NCBI GenBank assembly: GCA_963971305.1
Contig: OZ020303.1
Location: 62,434,867-62,498,866, forward strand
Length of the DNA stretch: 64,000 bases
Direction of reading: 5' to 3'
Origin: Arcuatula senhousia
Taxonomy: Eukaryota > Mollusca > Bivalvia > Mytilida > Mytilidae
The notes under the pieces were generated by a model. It saw only the letters and a list, made by a program, of their open reading frames with translations, had not been told where the DNA came from and ran no database searches. A program made the position numbers and the translations under genes. Positions 11,801 through 26,800 of the stretch are shown piece by piece (position 1 is the stretch's first letter; each line of letters opens with the position of its first letter).

Positions 11801-14800
11801 AATTTGAAAATGATGAAATTTTCTGGTCTAAGAAACATAACTCAATTCTTTTCTGACTCTATATAGATGTATAGTATTTACAATATAGTAAACAAATATA
11901 TTTAACTATTGATGAATATCGTGGCAGGGTATCATTTAATGGCCCAATAGATGCCCTATTTTTATGGCCCGACCACGTATGTGGATCGGACATATCCAGT
12001 GTAGTTTTACCCTTGTCCGTCCGTCCGTCCGCATGTCCATAACACTTTGGTTAAGTTCTTGGTTAAGGTCTATTACTCGGATACTAGATGTTGGGGGTCA
12101 ATGATATTTCACCACCAGATGGGTCTTGGGTAGGGCTACACCACCCACTAGAAATAAGGTCACTGTGACTTATATTTTATGCATGAACGACTTTAGTTAA
12201 GTTCTTCGTTAAGGTCGATAACTTGGATACTAGATGTTGGGGGTCAATGATATTTCACTACTAGATGTGTCTTAGGCATGAATGACTTTGGTTAAAGTAC
12301 ATATCTTGAATACTACATGTTAGGGGTCAATAATATTTCACTACTTGATGATTCTTGGTAACATGGCACAACCCACCAGAAATAAGGTCACAGCGACTTA
12401 TATTTTACACATGAACACTTTTGATCAATTTCTTGGTAAAGGTCCATATGCCAGGTAATTCACATTTAGGGTCAATGATATTTCAAGAACGGGAGGGCCA
12501 TCCTGTGGCTCATAGACACATTTTCTAGTTGTTATATGTAGTTAATCTCAGAAAAAAGGAAAATTGTATGATTAAAAATTGAATAAAATATTTAGATATA
12601 AATTCTTCTTAAAAATACTATAGTCTGAAAATTCTGATATTTTTTTTAAAGAACAGATGTATTTGATTGTTTTTCAAATGAATTCTTTGACATTTAAAAC
12701 CAAATAGACAATGTATCAATCAGAACTTGGTGTTGTCATAAAATTAAAGTTCTTCTCATATCTATAGATTTTAAAAGATGAACTACCAAAATTTGAAAAC
12801 AACATTCAATTCACCTCATTTATCTTTGCTTCATATTGCCAATATTTATTTGTTTTTATCCATTTTACCTTGGAAATGTTGTTGCATGCTGCATGAATGT
12901 GTTAAATGGAGTGATTTTATTTTAGGTGCGAGTTCCCTCTAGATCTGATAAAGTTGTAGGTCAAGTTGTAAATAAAATACCCACTGTGGTAAGTTAACAG
13001 TGTATTATTAATATCTTTATAACTTTTACTTTAAAAGCCAAAACATAAATTAATGCCTGAATTAAGCTTCTTTTTTTAATTATGAACTAAGTGTTTTCAC
13101 TATTTTGCATAGCTTAAAAAATACTTTACCTTTTTAATTTAAATTGTATAAAACATATAGTATTACCATTGTCTAAATCTAGTCTTGAGACACTCTTCAT
13201 TACTACCATCAGAATCCAAATGAAAGATTTACAGCTGTTTCAATCGACCATGTAAAACCTGACTTTGTTAACTCAATAGGTAACTTAGCTAGTAAAGTAG
13301 ATGGACCATGAGTGTGTATTGAGGTGAACAGTAAACATAGCTATCCAATGAAATGACAGCAAAGGGGATTAGGGTGGGGCATTATCTGTAAATAATTACA
13401 TTATAGTCTATTTTAAGTAATTGAACTTTTTAAGTAAATAAATGCATGGGGACACTTCATTTTCCATCATGATTTACAACAACTATATAATATTTTCTTG
13501 TACATGCAATTATCACAGGAAATACATGAAATAGTGACCAAATATTTCACTGCAACTTTAGTATGTATCTAGTAGATGGGGAGACCTGTCTAAGGTTGCA
13601 TGTTCATACTGCAACTTACTAAATAAGACATACTTATGTCATAGATCTGTTTATTAAATAGATTTGCAAATTGGTGAAATCTCACAATATCTCATGCCAA
13701 TAAACGAGATTTCATTCATAATAAACAATTTCAAAAGTTCAACTTTATACTGTAATATCTCAAAAACCATTTAAGATTTTTACATGATTCTTTTTTACAG
13801 CCATCCCTAAATGTTTTAAGATTTTACTTGTGTTAAAATAATTTTTATAACATTTGGCACTTTAGAGGAGTTTCGAAAGAGCTCACACTACCCTAGTTTT
13901 TATGAAAATACAATATTTTACAAAATTTTCATAAAGTTTTCACTTTAAATTGTCACAAAATCTTAATTTCTCAACCAAATAAAATAAAATTTTCACACAG
14001 ATATTCCTTAATCTTTTCTCTGTTTAATGCAATTTATTCTGATTAATTCCATAGAAAGGCATTGAAGTAGTTAAAAAAATAAACCAACTCTCATTTATCA
14101 ACTAGTGATATTTTCACACATATACTGGACAATTAACAAGTTGCAAATCTATTTAATATACAGATATATGCTTATGTTAAGCTTTCTCAAGCTTATCAAG
14201 TTTTTTTTTATACTGGAGAAAAATAATGTACAAATATTCACACCTGCTAAGAAAAGAAAGCAAAGCAAACAGACATAGATAACTAAAAAAATACCATTAA
14301 ATCAATTCAAATTCGAATTTTTACTTTTGGTTTTATAAGTGAACAAAATATGAACAAGACTATAACTTTTTACAGGTAAATTCTGCCCAAAGCAACTTTA
14401 CTTTGAGTAGATGGCAATGTTTATTGATCATCCCAATACACAATCGCGCTTCACCTACTTTATTAGCAATGTTACCTATTGAGTTAGCTAAGCCAGGGGC
14501 TACATGGTCAACTGAAACAGCTGTAAATCCTTCATGCAGAAAAAGATTAAATTTATAAGTAAGTTTTTGTAGGCCCTTCTTTTATGAGATCATAAGAAGC
14601 TTATTAAACCCCACTCGTAAAAGAGGGCGCTACACTGCAATAACCTGTTCCGTCAATCTGTCTGTCCGTTACAAACTTTCTTAACAGATTTCTTGGCTTC
14701 TACTGAAGGGATTAACTTCAAAATTGGTACATTGCTTTATGATGATACTATGTACCATGCCTTCCCTTTTCATGTCAGTTATGCATCTGCTCTTTGTTTC

Positions 14801-17800
14801 CCGAATGGTCGAGTGGGGGTATCCTTAGCACAACTCAGTGCAACCTCTTTGTTATTTTTCCTAGAATGGAATTTGTTTTCATGTCCACAATGATGTGGAA
14901 ATAAAATTTTTACATATATGTTCTGAGCATGAAATTTTGAGTCTGCAAGACATAACTGCTTGTTGAAATGTGTTCCACATATGCTAAAAATATTTATTTA
15001 CTTTCTAAAAGAAAAACAAATAAATTAATTTTTATATTTCAGCCAATGTTACCTGCTCATGTAATTCTTCCCTCCTTATGTGAAGTTGATATATTTAGGT
15101 AGGTAAAAATTAAAAACAGGACTGAAGAGATATTTTAATGATCTTGAATCAATTTATGCTGTTTGCTTTGAATCATCTTAAAAGACCGCCAAAGGCAGTA
15201 TTAACAACAAAAAAGAAGATATTCATAAAATTAAGTGATTCAGTGAGTAGACTTCTTCTAAATAAGCACTATTTCTGTAAATTAGAAATGTTAAATGTTT
15301 GTAATGTGCATTATATAAAAGTGAAATAAATTAAAATATGACTTGCTTCTTAGATGTACAAAAGCAGTGTTGGATTTATATCTTTTCTATCTCATATTTT
15401 CAGTGCATTTCAATCAATTTTACCTCACATACAGATGATGTGGGAGTTATCATTGACAGGAGAGGTAATATATGATGTTATTATCTATTACTGAGCAAAG
15501 CAAAGGTATAAAAACCAACTTACTTTGGGCTTCCACTAACCCAAAATTCAACAATAAATGATGCATTGTATTTAGGTGATTAATAGTTATTGAAAACAAT
15601 CAGGCATTAACAAAAAGCTAAAAATCACAAAGTAAATCACCAATTCTCTTTTTATGTCGCCTGCAACACAAGCTACATATAGGGGTTACTTTGGCCCCAT
15701 CTGTCGTCGGCACGTTGTCATCCTGCGGTGTCACAAAAATTTTGTTGCAGTTTCCCAGGCAACTACATGTTACAACCTTTTGATATTTGGTATGTAGCTT
15801 CCTCTTATGGTACTATATGGTGTATTAAAGCGATTTCATGCTGTAACTTATCTAGGTTTACATGAAAGACACCGATCTCTCTGCTTTTCCATGCTAGAAC
15901 AACATTTTTTCTCAGGCTTATTATTTAATGCTTTTACTGTTTGTTTTGTAGCCTTTGGTTGTCATGGCAGCTTCTCCATCAATCACATCTTCAACAGTAC
16001 AAGCTCTTATCAGGTAAATCAATTAAATGAATGTACACATATAAAAATGGATGAAGCCAAATCATACAAAACAAGGGAAAAACATATTCTTATGATTTAT
16101 GATTGAAAAGAAAAGGTGCAATATCAAGAAAATGATAAAAAAAATCATGCTTAAGATTGTAAAAGGCATTTCCCTGTCTTTACTGACTAAAATAAACAAA
16201 CAAACCAACAAAAATTAATTATACCACATCCATCTGCTGTCTTATTTTTAAACAAGAAAACTTATATTCCTAAATTTACATAAGTATAGCTTGTTTTGGT
16301 TTTGATTTCAGTTTAATTAGCCCACTGAAATATTGTTCTGATTTCCGCCCCTACTTTACCATACATGACAGCGAATTTAAAGAATACACAACGAAAACGC
16401 AGGCACCGTAAGTATATACTATTTATTTTAAAAGTTTGTGATTTTTTAATAAGACAAATATATTTCTAATTTCCACTTAAAATTAAAAAAAGGACATTTT
16501 TATTGGCCTGACAAAGAAAGTGATAACATATTGATTAAGTGTGTCTGTTCACCTATTTTTACTTCCTCAGGTTTACCTGTACATATTTACCTGATTTCTC
16601 AAAGGCCACAAATTTTACCTTGAATGGAAATTTTAGTTCTTATTAATCAAAACAAGGAAAAGGATTGTAGCAAAAGTTATGCAAATCCAAAACATATTCA
16701 CCTATCAAGTGATTAGTGCATTAGGAGACATATTGTTTCTGTATATTTAATGTGCTGTAATTGTATATCTTGTTTTTATTTTGTCAGACCATCAGTCATT
16801 CTTGGAGTCACAAACCCTTTCTTTGCCAAGACCTTACAACATTGGCCCCACATCATCAGGATCGGTGAAATGATGTCTCAAAGTAAGTATGGAAGATATA
16901 CAAGCACCCTATTAGATGCTAGCTTCACCAATAATCCTTTTCCACATTTTATTCCTTGCCATGTTCTGCACAACACAATGTCCAAGTACATTTTTATAAT
17001 AAAACAATTGAAAACTAGTACCTTAACTTAAGTTTTGGGTAGGTATTTGGGGGGAAAAAATTATACACATTTGTATATGTAAAATCAAAAGGTAAATATT
17101 ATGAATTAGCCAATTTTGGTTTTAACCAATTCACGAAAAAGCTCAGCTCAGGAATAAAGTGTTTTGGCAACAAATTGTAATGTTAAAAACTTTTATTCCT
17201 ATCAGAAATTACTCCTCACAATTATTAGATTGTAATGTTAAAAGCTAATTTTTGACCAGAAATAATCCCAAAGTTGGGCCATGAACCTTAAATCCTTTCA
17301 TTATATTTTACAAATTTGATATGTAGTAAATATAATTTGAATTTTAGCACCAAAAGGTTTTAACAAATTGAAGAAGGCTAGCAGTCTAAAGACTTTAGAT
17401 TCTAAACCTGGTATGTAAATAAAAAAAATGGTTACATTTGATTATTTAAGCAGCATTGTAAAATAAAAATGATGATCAGATCTAGTTTGATTTTCATGCA
17501 TTTAGAGAAACAAAGCATGTTTGTCCAATATTATAGTTGTTTGACTATCTGAACATGTATATTTGATCTTGAAAACAATTTTCACTTATTGTAAGCTTTT
17601 TAGATATTTACATGACATAGCTTTGCTGCAATGCTTTTACTTTATCCCTGCATTATTTGACATATATTTCAACTCTGATAAACTTTTAACTCAATTAATT
17701 TTAATGTCTTACTTTAATAGACACTCCTTAGTCTTTAAAAATACTGATATTAGTAACTTAACTGAAATTTGTCTGTTAAATTCAGATAACTTTCTACATT

Positions 17801-20800
17801 TTGATTTTAGGAGTTTACACAAGATACAAGCCATTTCTTACCAAAGATAAAGCTATACTAAAAAGACTTATTAAGGTAAGAATGAACATCACTTTTATTG
17901 TCATCATTTTTCCAAAAGTTTATATCTTCGTTGTGCTGTGGTTTAATTATTATTCAAGGGGGATAACAACTTTTTGTGGTCTTCATAGGTGACAGCCATG
18001 AAAATAAGAAACAAACCCAGTTTTAATTTTATTATGGCCCGACCATGTATGTGGAACGGCCATATAGTTTTACCCTTGTCCGTCCGTCTGTCCATACGTA
18101 CGTACGTAACACTTTGGTTAAGTTCTTAGTTAAGGTCAATTACTCTGATACTAGATGTTGGGGTTCAATGATATTTCACCACTAGATGGGTCTTGGGTAG
18201 GGCTACACCACCCACTAGAAATTAGGCCACTGTGACCTATATTTTATGCATGAACGACTTTGGTTAAGCATCTTCGCTAGCCAAGGGTTACGATCCACTA
18301 TCTCTCATCTTCTGAAGATGAGAGGTAGCGGATCGTAACCCTTGGCTAGCGAAGATGTTGGTTAAGTTCTTGGTAAAGGTCCATTGCTTGGATACTAGAT
18401 GTTGGGGGTCAATGATATTTCACCACTAGATGTGCCTGGGGTGAGGTGGCACCACCCACTAGAAATTAGGTCATTGTGACCTAATTTTACACATGAATGA
18501 CTTTGGTTTAGTTCTTGGTTAAGGTCCATTTCTCGGATACTAGATGTTGGGGGTCAAGGATATTTCACCACTAGATGTGTCTTGGGTAGGATGACACCAT
18601 CCACTAGAATTTAGGTCACTATAACCTAAATTTTACACATGAACGACTTTGGTTAAGTTCTTGGTTAAGGTTCATAACTTGGATACTAGATGTTGGGGGT
18701 CAATGATATTTCACCGCTAGATGTGTCTTGGGTAAGGTGGCACCACCCACTAAAAATTAGGTCACTGTGACCTATATTTTACGCATGAACGACTTTGGTT
18801 AAGTTCTTGGTTAAGGTTCATTACTCGGATACTGGATGTGCAGGGTCAATGGTATTTTACCACTAGATGTGTCTTTGGTAAGATGACACCACCCACTAGA
18901 AATTAGGTCACTATGACCTACACTTTATGCATGAACGACTTTGTTTAAGTTCTTGGTTCAAATCCATAACCCAAGGGGGTCAATGATTTCAAGAACGGGA
19001 GGGCCATCCTGTGGCTCATAGGCACATTTTCTAGTCTTGACATGTTTAATTCAATTTAATTTTATTTATTGCACGAACACAATTACAATAATTGGTTTAA
19101 GCGCATACACAATGGATTACAGAAATATACATGTGATAAAGCATAATAAACACAATACTGAACTTCAAACCTTTACAGTGTAAATATTGATATTATATCA
19201 ATGTTAAAGGTAAGTTTTCAATGAAAGATGTATGCAACTATCATGAAATTTTATACACATATTCAATAGGCAACATTTATTAACACACAAACAAAATACA
19301 ATATCATGTTATCCCTTACATTTACTTCATGGTTTAGTGATTGACTAAAAGAGAGATGTGGCACCATGCCTTTTAGACTTATTCTTGTTTTTTTTCTGTA
19401 AAATAAATACAATAGCTAAGACTGATCTATTTTGTGTAGCATACAAATGTTAATTTAATTAAAAAAAAACATATACTGTATAATCATTTATTTTTGTGGG
19501 GATAAAATTTCGTGGTTTAGAGCACAAAACTGATTCGGTGGGGACAAATTTTCGTGCATTTTTTATTTTGACATACACTCTTTAACTAAAATATTTTAAA
19601 TTTGTGGGAATTTAATATCGTGGATTTTTCTCTACCACCAAATAAACCAAAATTAATCCCCCCTGAATATTTCTGCTTCTACAGTATCATTGAACCCGTA
19701 ATGCTGCTGATGAGTGGTTATTCCTTGAAGTGAGGGATAATTATACATCATGACTAAATTGACTGTTTTATTGATACTGCTTTGGTAATGTGTACTTGAT
19801 GATTTTATATTTCAGGGTATCCAGACAAAGCGACCCGTTGAAGCACAGAATGCCATCATGAGAAGATACTTTCTGGAGATTACACAGAGTTTTATCATTC
19901 CATTAGTAAGTTGTTGCTGTTTCATATTTAAAGTTGTTATTTATAAGCTGTCTGTTGACTGGTGTCGGGACTTGTGTACACTAATGTATGTGTTTTCTGC
20001 ATTAAAAATAAATCTTAACTTTAGCTTTACACTTGATTGAAAAATATATGAAATAAAATGTATTGTTGTGTAAATTAGGTTTCTAGTACAAGGTTTTGTT
20101 GATAAAGAATTATTTTTAATTTTGCAGGAGAGATATATGGCCAGTTTGATGCCTCTACAAAGAAACATATCCCCACACAAGGTATAATAAATAAAAGTTG
20201 ATAACAACACTTCTCAGGATGCAAAGCTTATTTCATATAGTTTATAATAGTTCAAACTATATGATAGTTACATATTTAAGAACTTGTACAACACCTTCTT
20301 TAAAATGAAGTCTCGTATTATCATAGTGGCAACTTGTAAAAACTAAAAAAAAATCCTATTTTCTTAATATTAATGATTTAAGGAATTTTGTTTACAAAAT
20401 GTGGTTTTGTTTATCATAAGATACAGATTTCTAGTAAAAATGAAAAATAAAAAAGTTTTTGATTTAATAAGCGTTAAAGTATTTTCTACTTTAGATAGAT
20501 GTCAATTAACCACCATTTAATTTACATATTTCTATTAGTCAAATATTATGTTTGATGTGCCGATTTTCATTTATTAAATTTTTTTTTCTTCAGAGCCCAC
20601 CCGTTTTGAGACCCTTTGATGTTGAGGAATTTCTCAAAACAGTAGAACATTCAGGTCCTCAGTTGACCTCTGGAATCAAAGGTGACTGGCAGGGACTGTA
20701 TCAAAGGTTTTTTAGAAGTAGTAACTTTGAAGGATGGTACAAATTCAGACAACATGAGGTCAATCAAAAATTACAAGTTCTCCACCTAGAGGCAATATGT

Positions 20801-23800
20801 GAAGCAGTAAGTACAAGTAGAAAAGAGAATAAAATATTTAACTATGTCATAAAGTTCGAATATCAAGAAAACAATATGTTAAAAATGTCTGTATTTCAAA
20901 ATGCTCAAAATTTATTTATGTTTTCAAATATAAGAAAAATCATGTGTAGTTTTACAGAGGATGATTATATTATTTTATGAATATTTTACCTATATAGTTT
21001 TTCTAGGGCATAAAACACCAACTCGCTCATTATACTTTGAATAAAATACAAATGACAACAAAGTTCCAGACAATAAAGTTTGCTACGCCTGACGCGCGTT
21101 TCTTCTATTCAAGACTCATCAGAGGGGCTCTACCAAAAATATTGAAAATGCCAAACACTATATAAAACAGAATGATTTTAATTGACAACTAGTATACATG
21201 TTTATCGGTACAAAGTAATCATTTCATTTTTTCATTGATGTTTGTCGCTCATGTATCATGAACAGGTGTTTATCACAGAATTTATCGGGTCAGTAGGTGA
21301 CGTAGCACATGTTTTATCAGTGCGCACACAAAAAAAAGTTCCTTGTAAAAATACACATTAAAAAAAAACTTTTTAACCAAAAAAAGTACATTTTGTCGCT
21401 CGGGGATTACTGATGATGAGAATAAAGGACTTTTTAGCTCACCTGACCCAAAGGGTCATGTGAGCTATTGTCATCACTTGGCGTCCGTCGTCCCTCCGTC
21501 GTCCGTCGTCCATCGTCCGTAAACTTTTTAAAACGTTAACTCCTCTGACACCATAAGTCCAATTGCTACCAAACTTGGTATGGTTGTTCATTAGCATTCG
21601 GTGCTTAGAACTGATGTGGGGATTTTTGATTCGTCGTAAAACATGGCCGCCATGGCTAAAAATAGAACATAGGGGTAAAATGCAGTTTTTTGCAAATAAC
21701 TCAAAAACGGCTACAGATATCAAAATTCTGGCATAGGGTAAAAGTGATTAGCACCTCAAGATCTACCTACCCTGAAATTTTGAAGAAAATCCAACAACCC
21801 ATGTAGGAGTTATTGCCCTTTTTGTGGATTTTTTGCAAATTTTGCACCTGTTTAGCTCAATATCTTGAAAACTATACTAGATATTTGAGAATTTTAAATT
21901 GCATATTGTTAAGCACATCAAGATCTACAAAATATGTAACAGGGTCAACGTTGTAGGACCTTTCCTTTTAGGAGTTATTGCCCTTAGAACGTCAAAATTT
22001 AGCATTTTAACAGCATTTCCTCATTACATTGAAAACGTTAACTCCTCTGACACTTTAAGTCCAAATGGAACCAAACTTGGTATAGTTGTTTATTAGCATT
22101 AGGTGTATAGAACTGATGTGGGGATTTTTGATTGGTCGTAAAACATGGCCGCTGTGGCTAAAAATAGAACATAGGGGTAAATGCAGTTTTTTGCAAATAA
22201 CTCTAAAACGGTGACAGATTTCAAAATTTTGATTGGGAACAAAAGTGATCAGCACCTCAAGATCTACCTACCCTGAAATTTTGAAGAAAATCCAACAACC
22301 CATGTTGGAGTTATTGCTCTTTTTGTGGATTTTTTGCAAATTTTGCACCTGTTTAGCTCAATATCTTGAAAACTATACTAGATATTTGAGAATTTTAAAT
22401 TGCATATTGTTAAGCACATCAATATCTACAAAATATGTAACAGGGTCAACGTTGTAGGACCTTTCCTTTTAGGAGTTATTGCCCTTAGAACGTCAAAATT
22501 TAGCATTTTAACAGCATTTCCTCATTACATTGAAAACGTTAACTCCTCTGACACTTTAAGTCCAAATGGAACCAAACTTGGTATAGTTGTTTATTAGCAT
22601 TAGGTGTATAGAACTGATGTGGGGATTTTTGATTGGTCGTAAAACATGGCCGCTGTGGCTAAAAATAGAACATAGGGGTAAATGGCAGTTTTTTGCAAAT
22701 AACTCTAAAACGGTGACAGATTTCAAAATTTTGATTGGGAACAAAAGTGATCAGCACCTCAAGATCTACCAGCTCTGAAATTTTGAAGAAAATCCAACAA
22801 CCCATGTAGGAGTTATTGCCCTTTTTGTGGATTTTTTGCAAATTTTGCACCTGTTTAGCTCAATATCTTGAAAACTATACAAGATATTTGAGAAATTTAA
22901 ATTGCATATTGTTAAGCACATCAAGATCTACAAAATATGTAACAGGGTCAACGTTGTAGGACCTTTCCTTTGAGGAGTTATTGCCCTTGGAACGTCAAAA
23001 TTGAGCATTTTAACTGCATTTCCTTATATTGAAAATGTTAACTCCTCTGACACTTTAAGTCCAAATGGAACCAAACTTGGTATTATTGTTTATTATTATT
23101 AGGTGTATAGAACTGTTGTTGGGATTTTTGATTGGTTGTAAAACATGGCCGCTGTGGCTAAAAATAGAACATTAGGTTAAACTGCATTTTTTTGCAAATA
23201 ACTCAAAAAGGGTGACAGATTTTTAGATTTTGATTGAGAACAAAACTGATCAGCACCTTTAGATCCACCATATTGTCAGATGACCCCCTTATTAATCTTA
23301 TGACCCTTTCAACGTTAATAGATTTTGCCTTATAACCTTTACTTCAGGCACATATGTCAGGTGAGCGATTCAGGCTCCTGGGAGCCTCTTGTTGTTTGGG
23401 ACTTAGGCCAATTTTAAAATATGTGAACATGACTATGAAAATTTCCGTCAAGCTTTTCTCAGGAACCATACATGAGAATGATTTGAAATTTTGTAGGATG
23501 GTTCAGTATGACAAACTATACGTATTAAGCAATTTGGAGACCTGTTGGACATCTACTTCCTGTTTGGAAGTTAGGCCAATGTTAAAATATGTGAACATGA
23601 CTATGAAAATTTCTGTCAAGCTTTTCTCAGGAACCATACATGAGAATGATTTGAAATTTTGTAGTATGGTTCAGTATGACAAACTATACGTATTAAGCAA
23701 TTTTGAGATATGTTGGACATCTACTTCCTGTTTGTGACTTCGGCCAATATTAAAGTATGTGAAGTATGTGAACATGATATGAAAATTTCTGTCAAGCTTT

Positions 23801-26800
23801 TCTCAGGAAATGTATACCAGAATGGTTTGATACTTTGTAGGATGGTTCAGTATGACAAACTATACGCCCTAAGTGATTTTGAGACCTGTCGGACATCTAC
23901 TTCCTGTTTGGGACATAGGCCAATGTGAAAATATGTGAACATTATATGAAAATTTCCGTCACATTTTTCTCAGGAACTGTATACCAGAATGTTTTGAAAC
24001 TTGGTAGGATGGATCAGTATGACAAACTGTATGTCCTAAGCGATTTTCAGACCTGTCAGAAATCTACTTCCTGTTTGGGGCCAGCAGGGGCATCCGTGTC
24101 CCATGGACACATTCTTTCTTTATTTCAACATGTTTTTTGCCTATACAATGAAAACTATTGCAGATAGAGAAAAGCTGTTGCTTGCCTAAGAAGTTGTCAA
24201 ATGAATCCTTATAGGGGTTACAGCCCCATAAAAGTTGAAAAATAGTGGTTTTTGCTTATTTAAAATGAAAACTATTGCAGATAGAGAAAAGCTTTTTCTT
24301 GCTTAAACATTCAGCTCATTTAGCTATACAAAAGTTTGCATAGTATTGACATCAAGATCAGGTGAGCGATTCAGGCTCCTGGGAGCCTCTTGTTAAATCT
24401 TGAAATTGAGTTTATCACTGGTTTATATTTCACCCATTCGGGTTCACCATAAACCAGTGATAAAACTAGATCTCAAGATTCAAAAGATCTATATTCTATG
24501 TATATATTAATTTCAGAATCTGTTAGATTGGATTCAGGACAAACAAGAAGTAGAAATAGTTGATCTTATTCTTCGAATACGTGAAAAACTGGTAAGTACT
24601 GTTGGATTTGATATGGTAAACAATGACAAATTAAATGAAGCAAGGTCCACCAAAGGGGCAATAGAATGTTGTTAATCAGGAAAGACAAAAAACAATATCA
24701 GTAGAAATAAAATCATCACAAAAACAAACCACACAACAACTTAAACTCAATTAGAAACAAAATCTGCAATTGTAAACAGCTCCCTTCCAACAGCATAGCC
24801 CATTGGTTGTAACGGTTTCCAAACAACAACAAGAGGCTCCCAGGAGCCTGAATCGCTCACCTGGTCTTAATGTCAACCCTTTGAAGACTTTTGTATAGAT
24901 AAATGAGCTGAATGTTTAAGCAATAAAAAGCTTTTCTCCATCTGCAATAGTTTTCATTCCAAAGCAAAAAAACACTATTTTCACATTTAAAGGGCCATAA
25001 CCCCTTAAAGGGGTCATCTGACAACTTCGACCGTAAAAAGACTTTTGTAGAGCTAATTAAGCCAAACATTTGAGCAAGCAACACCTTTTCTCTATCTGCA
25101 TAAGTTTTCTTTCTTTAGGCCAAAAACACTATTTTTGTCTTTAAGGGACCATAACCACTATAAGGGGTCATCTGGCAACTTTGACCCTATGGAAACTTTT
25201 GTAGAGCTAAATGAGCTGAACATTTAAGCAAGCAACAACTTTTCTCTATCTGCAATAGTTTTCATTCCATAGGCCAAAAACACTATTTTTTGCCTTTAAG
25301 GGGCTGTAACCCCGATAAGGGGTCATATGACAACTTCGACCATATGGAGACTTGTGTAGAGCTAAATGAGCTGAACATTTAAGCAAGCAACAGCTTTTCT
25401 CTATCTGCAATAGTTTTCATTCTATAGGCCAAAAACTCTATTTTTTGCCTTTAAGGGGCCATAACCCCTATAAGGGGTCATCTGACAACTTTGACCCTAT
25501 GGAGACTTTTGTAGAGCTAAATGAGCTGAACATTTAAGCAAGCAACAGCTTTTCTCTATCTGCAATAGTTTTCATTCTATAGGCCAAAAACACTATTTTT
25601 GCCTTTAAGGGGTCGTAACCCCTATAAGGGGTCATCTGACAACTTCGACCCTATGGAGGCTTGTGTAGAGCTAAACGAGCTGAACATTTAAGCAAGCAAC
25701 AGCTTTTCTCTATCTGCAATAGTTTTCATTCTATCGGCCAAAAACTCTATTTTTTGCCTTTAAGGGGCCATAACCCCTATAAGGGGTCATCTGACAACTT
25801 TGACCTTATGGATACTTTTGTAGAGCTAAATGAGCTGAACATTTAAGCAAGCAACAGCTTCTCTCTATCTGCAATAGTTTTCATTCTATAGGCCAAAAAC
25901 ATGAAAAAATGCTATTTTTCACCTTTAAGGGGCCGTAACTCCCATAAGGGGTCATCTGACAACTTCGACTCAATGGAGACTTTTGTAGAGCTTTTGATGC
26001 TGAAGCAGTAACGTGGCATCAGATTTCATCTATCTCTTATACTTTTTGATTTACAAGCCAAAAACAGTTGTCTGACCCCCCTGGTCTATTTTTAGCAACG
26101 GTGGCCATGTTTTTCGACGAATCAAAAATCCCCACATCAGTTCTGTGGGTAATACCCTAAAGTACCACAAGACCAAATTTGGTTTGAATCTGTGCAGCCG
26201 TTTCAGAGGAGAAGAAGTTTGAAGAAAAGTTAACGACGACGGACGACGACGACGACGACGACGGACGACAACAACGGACGACGACGACGGACGCCAAGTG
26301 ATGGCAATAGCTCACATGGCCTTTGGCCAGATGAGCTAATGATTTGAATATACCCAAAAAAAGCAAAGAATTACAAGAGATCAAAATTTCAAAAGAAACT
26401 ATGCTTAACCTATAGAAAATTTTAAAAATAACATGATAACATTATCAACACAAGTAAATTTTAGAAAACAGAAAAAAAGCATTTTGATCTTTTGAAAGAG
26501 TAGATTCAGGATCTAATGAATAATTAATTTGTGCTTTCTTGTTTCTTGTTGCTAAAGCTTACATGTGGGAATACAAAATTACAAGAATTAGTTACTAACA
26601 TATGTCAAACAATCTCTAAATGTCTAAAAAAAAAATTACAAGAGTTAGTTACTAACATATGTCAAACAATCTCTAAATGTCTAAAAAAAATTACAAGAGT
26701 TAGTTACTAACATATGTCAAACAATCTCTAAATGTCTAAAAAAAAATTACAAGAGTTAGTTACTAACATATGTCAAACAATCTCTAAATGTCTAAAAAAA

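Larger units (their letters stand above)
18032..19035 (+). mobile_element. Family-C hairpin-ended repeat with ~145-bp tandem units (DENND6 intron 15)
   Basis: Its ends match those of 11963-12530 (TTATGGCCCGACCATGTATG; AGGGCCATCCTGTGGC...TTTTCTAGT). About six degenerate units each contain GGATACTAGATGTTGGGGGT and an AGGTCA palindrome. A palindromic MITE interrupts the second unit at 18269-18357. Confidence 0.75.

Noticed and set aside
20552..20980. 142-codon frame as a separate small protein
   Set aside because: Its middle (20594-20806) is DENND6 exon 18 with good splice sites; the rest is intron read-through.
21439..22850. Many 60-95-codon open frames on both strands in family-A repeats
   Set aside because: They recur only because the 501-bp units recur, overlap each other on both strands, and have no protein-like similarity.
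23354..24167. 127-codon and overlapping open frames with a repeated protein motif
   Set aside because: The frame is open across tandem satellite-like units that differ by indels. The apparent repeat protein follows from the DNA repeat, and there is no start or gene context.
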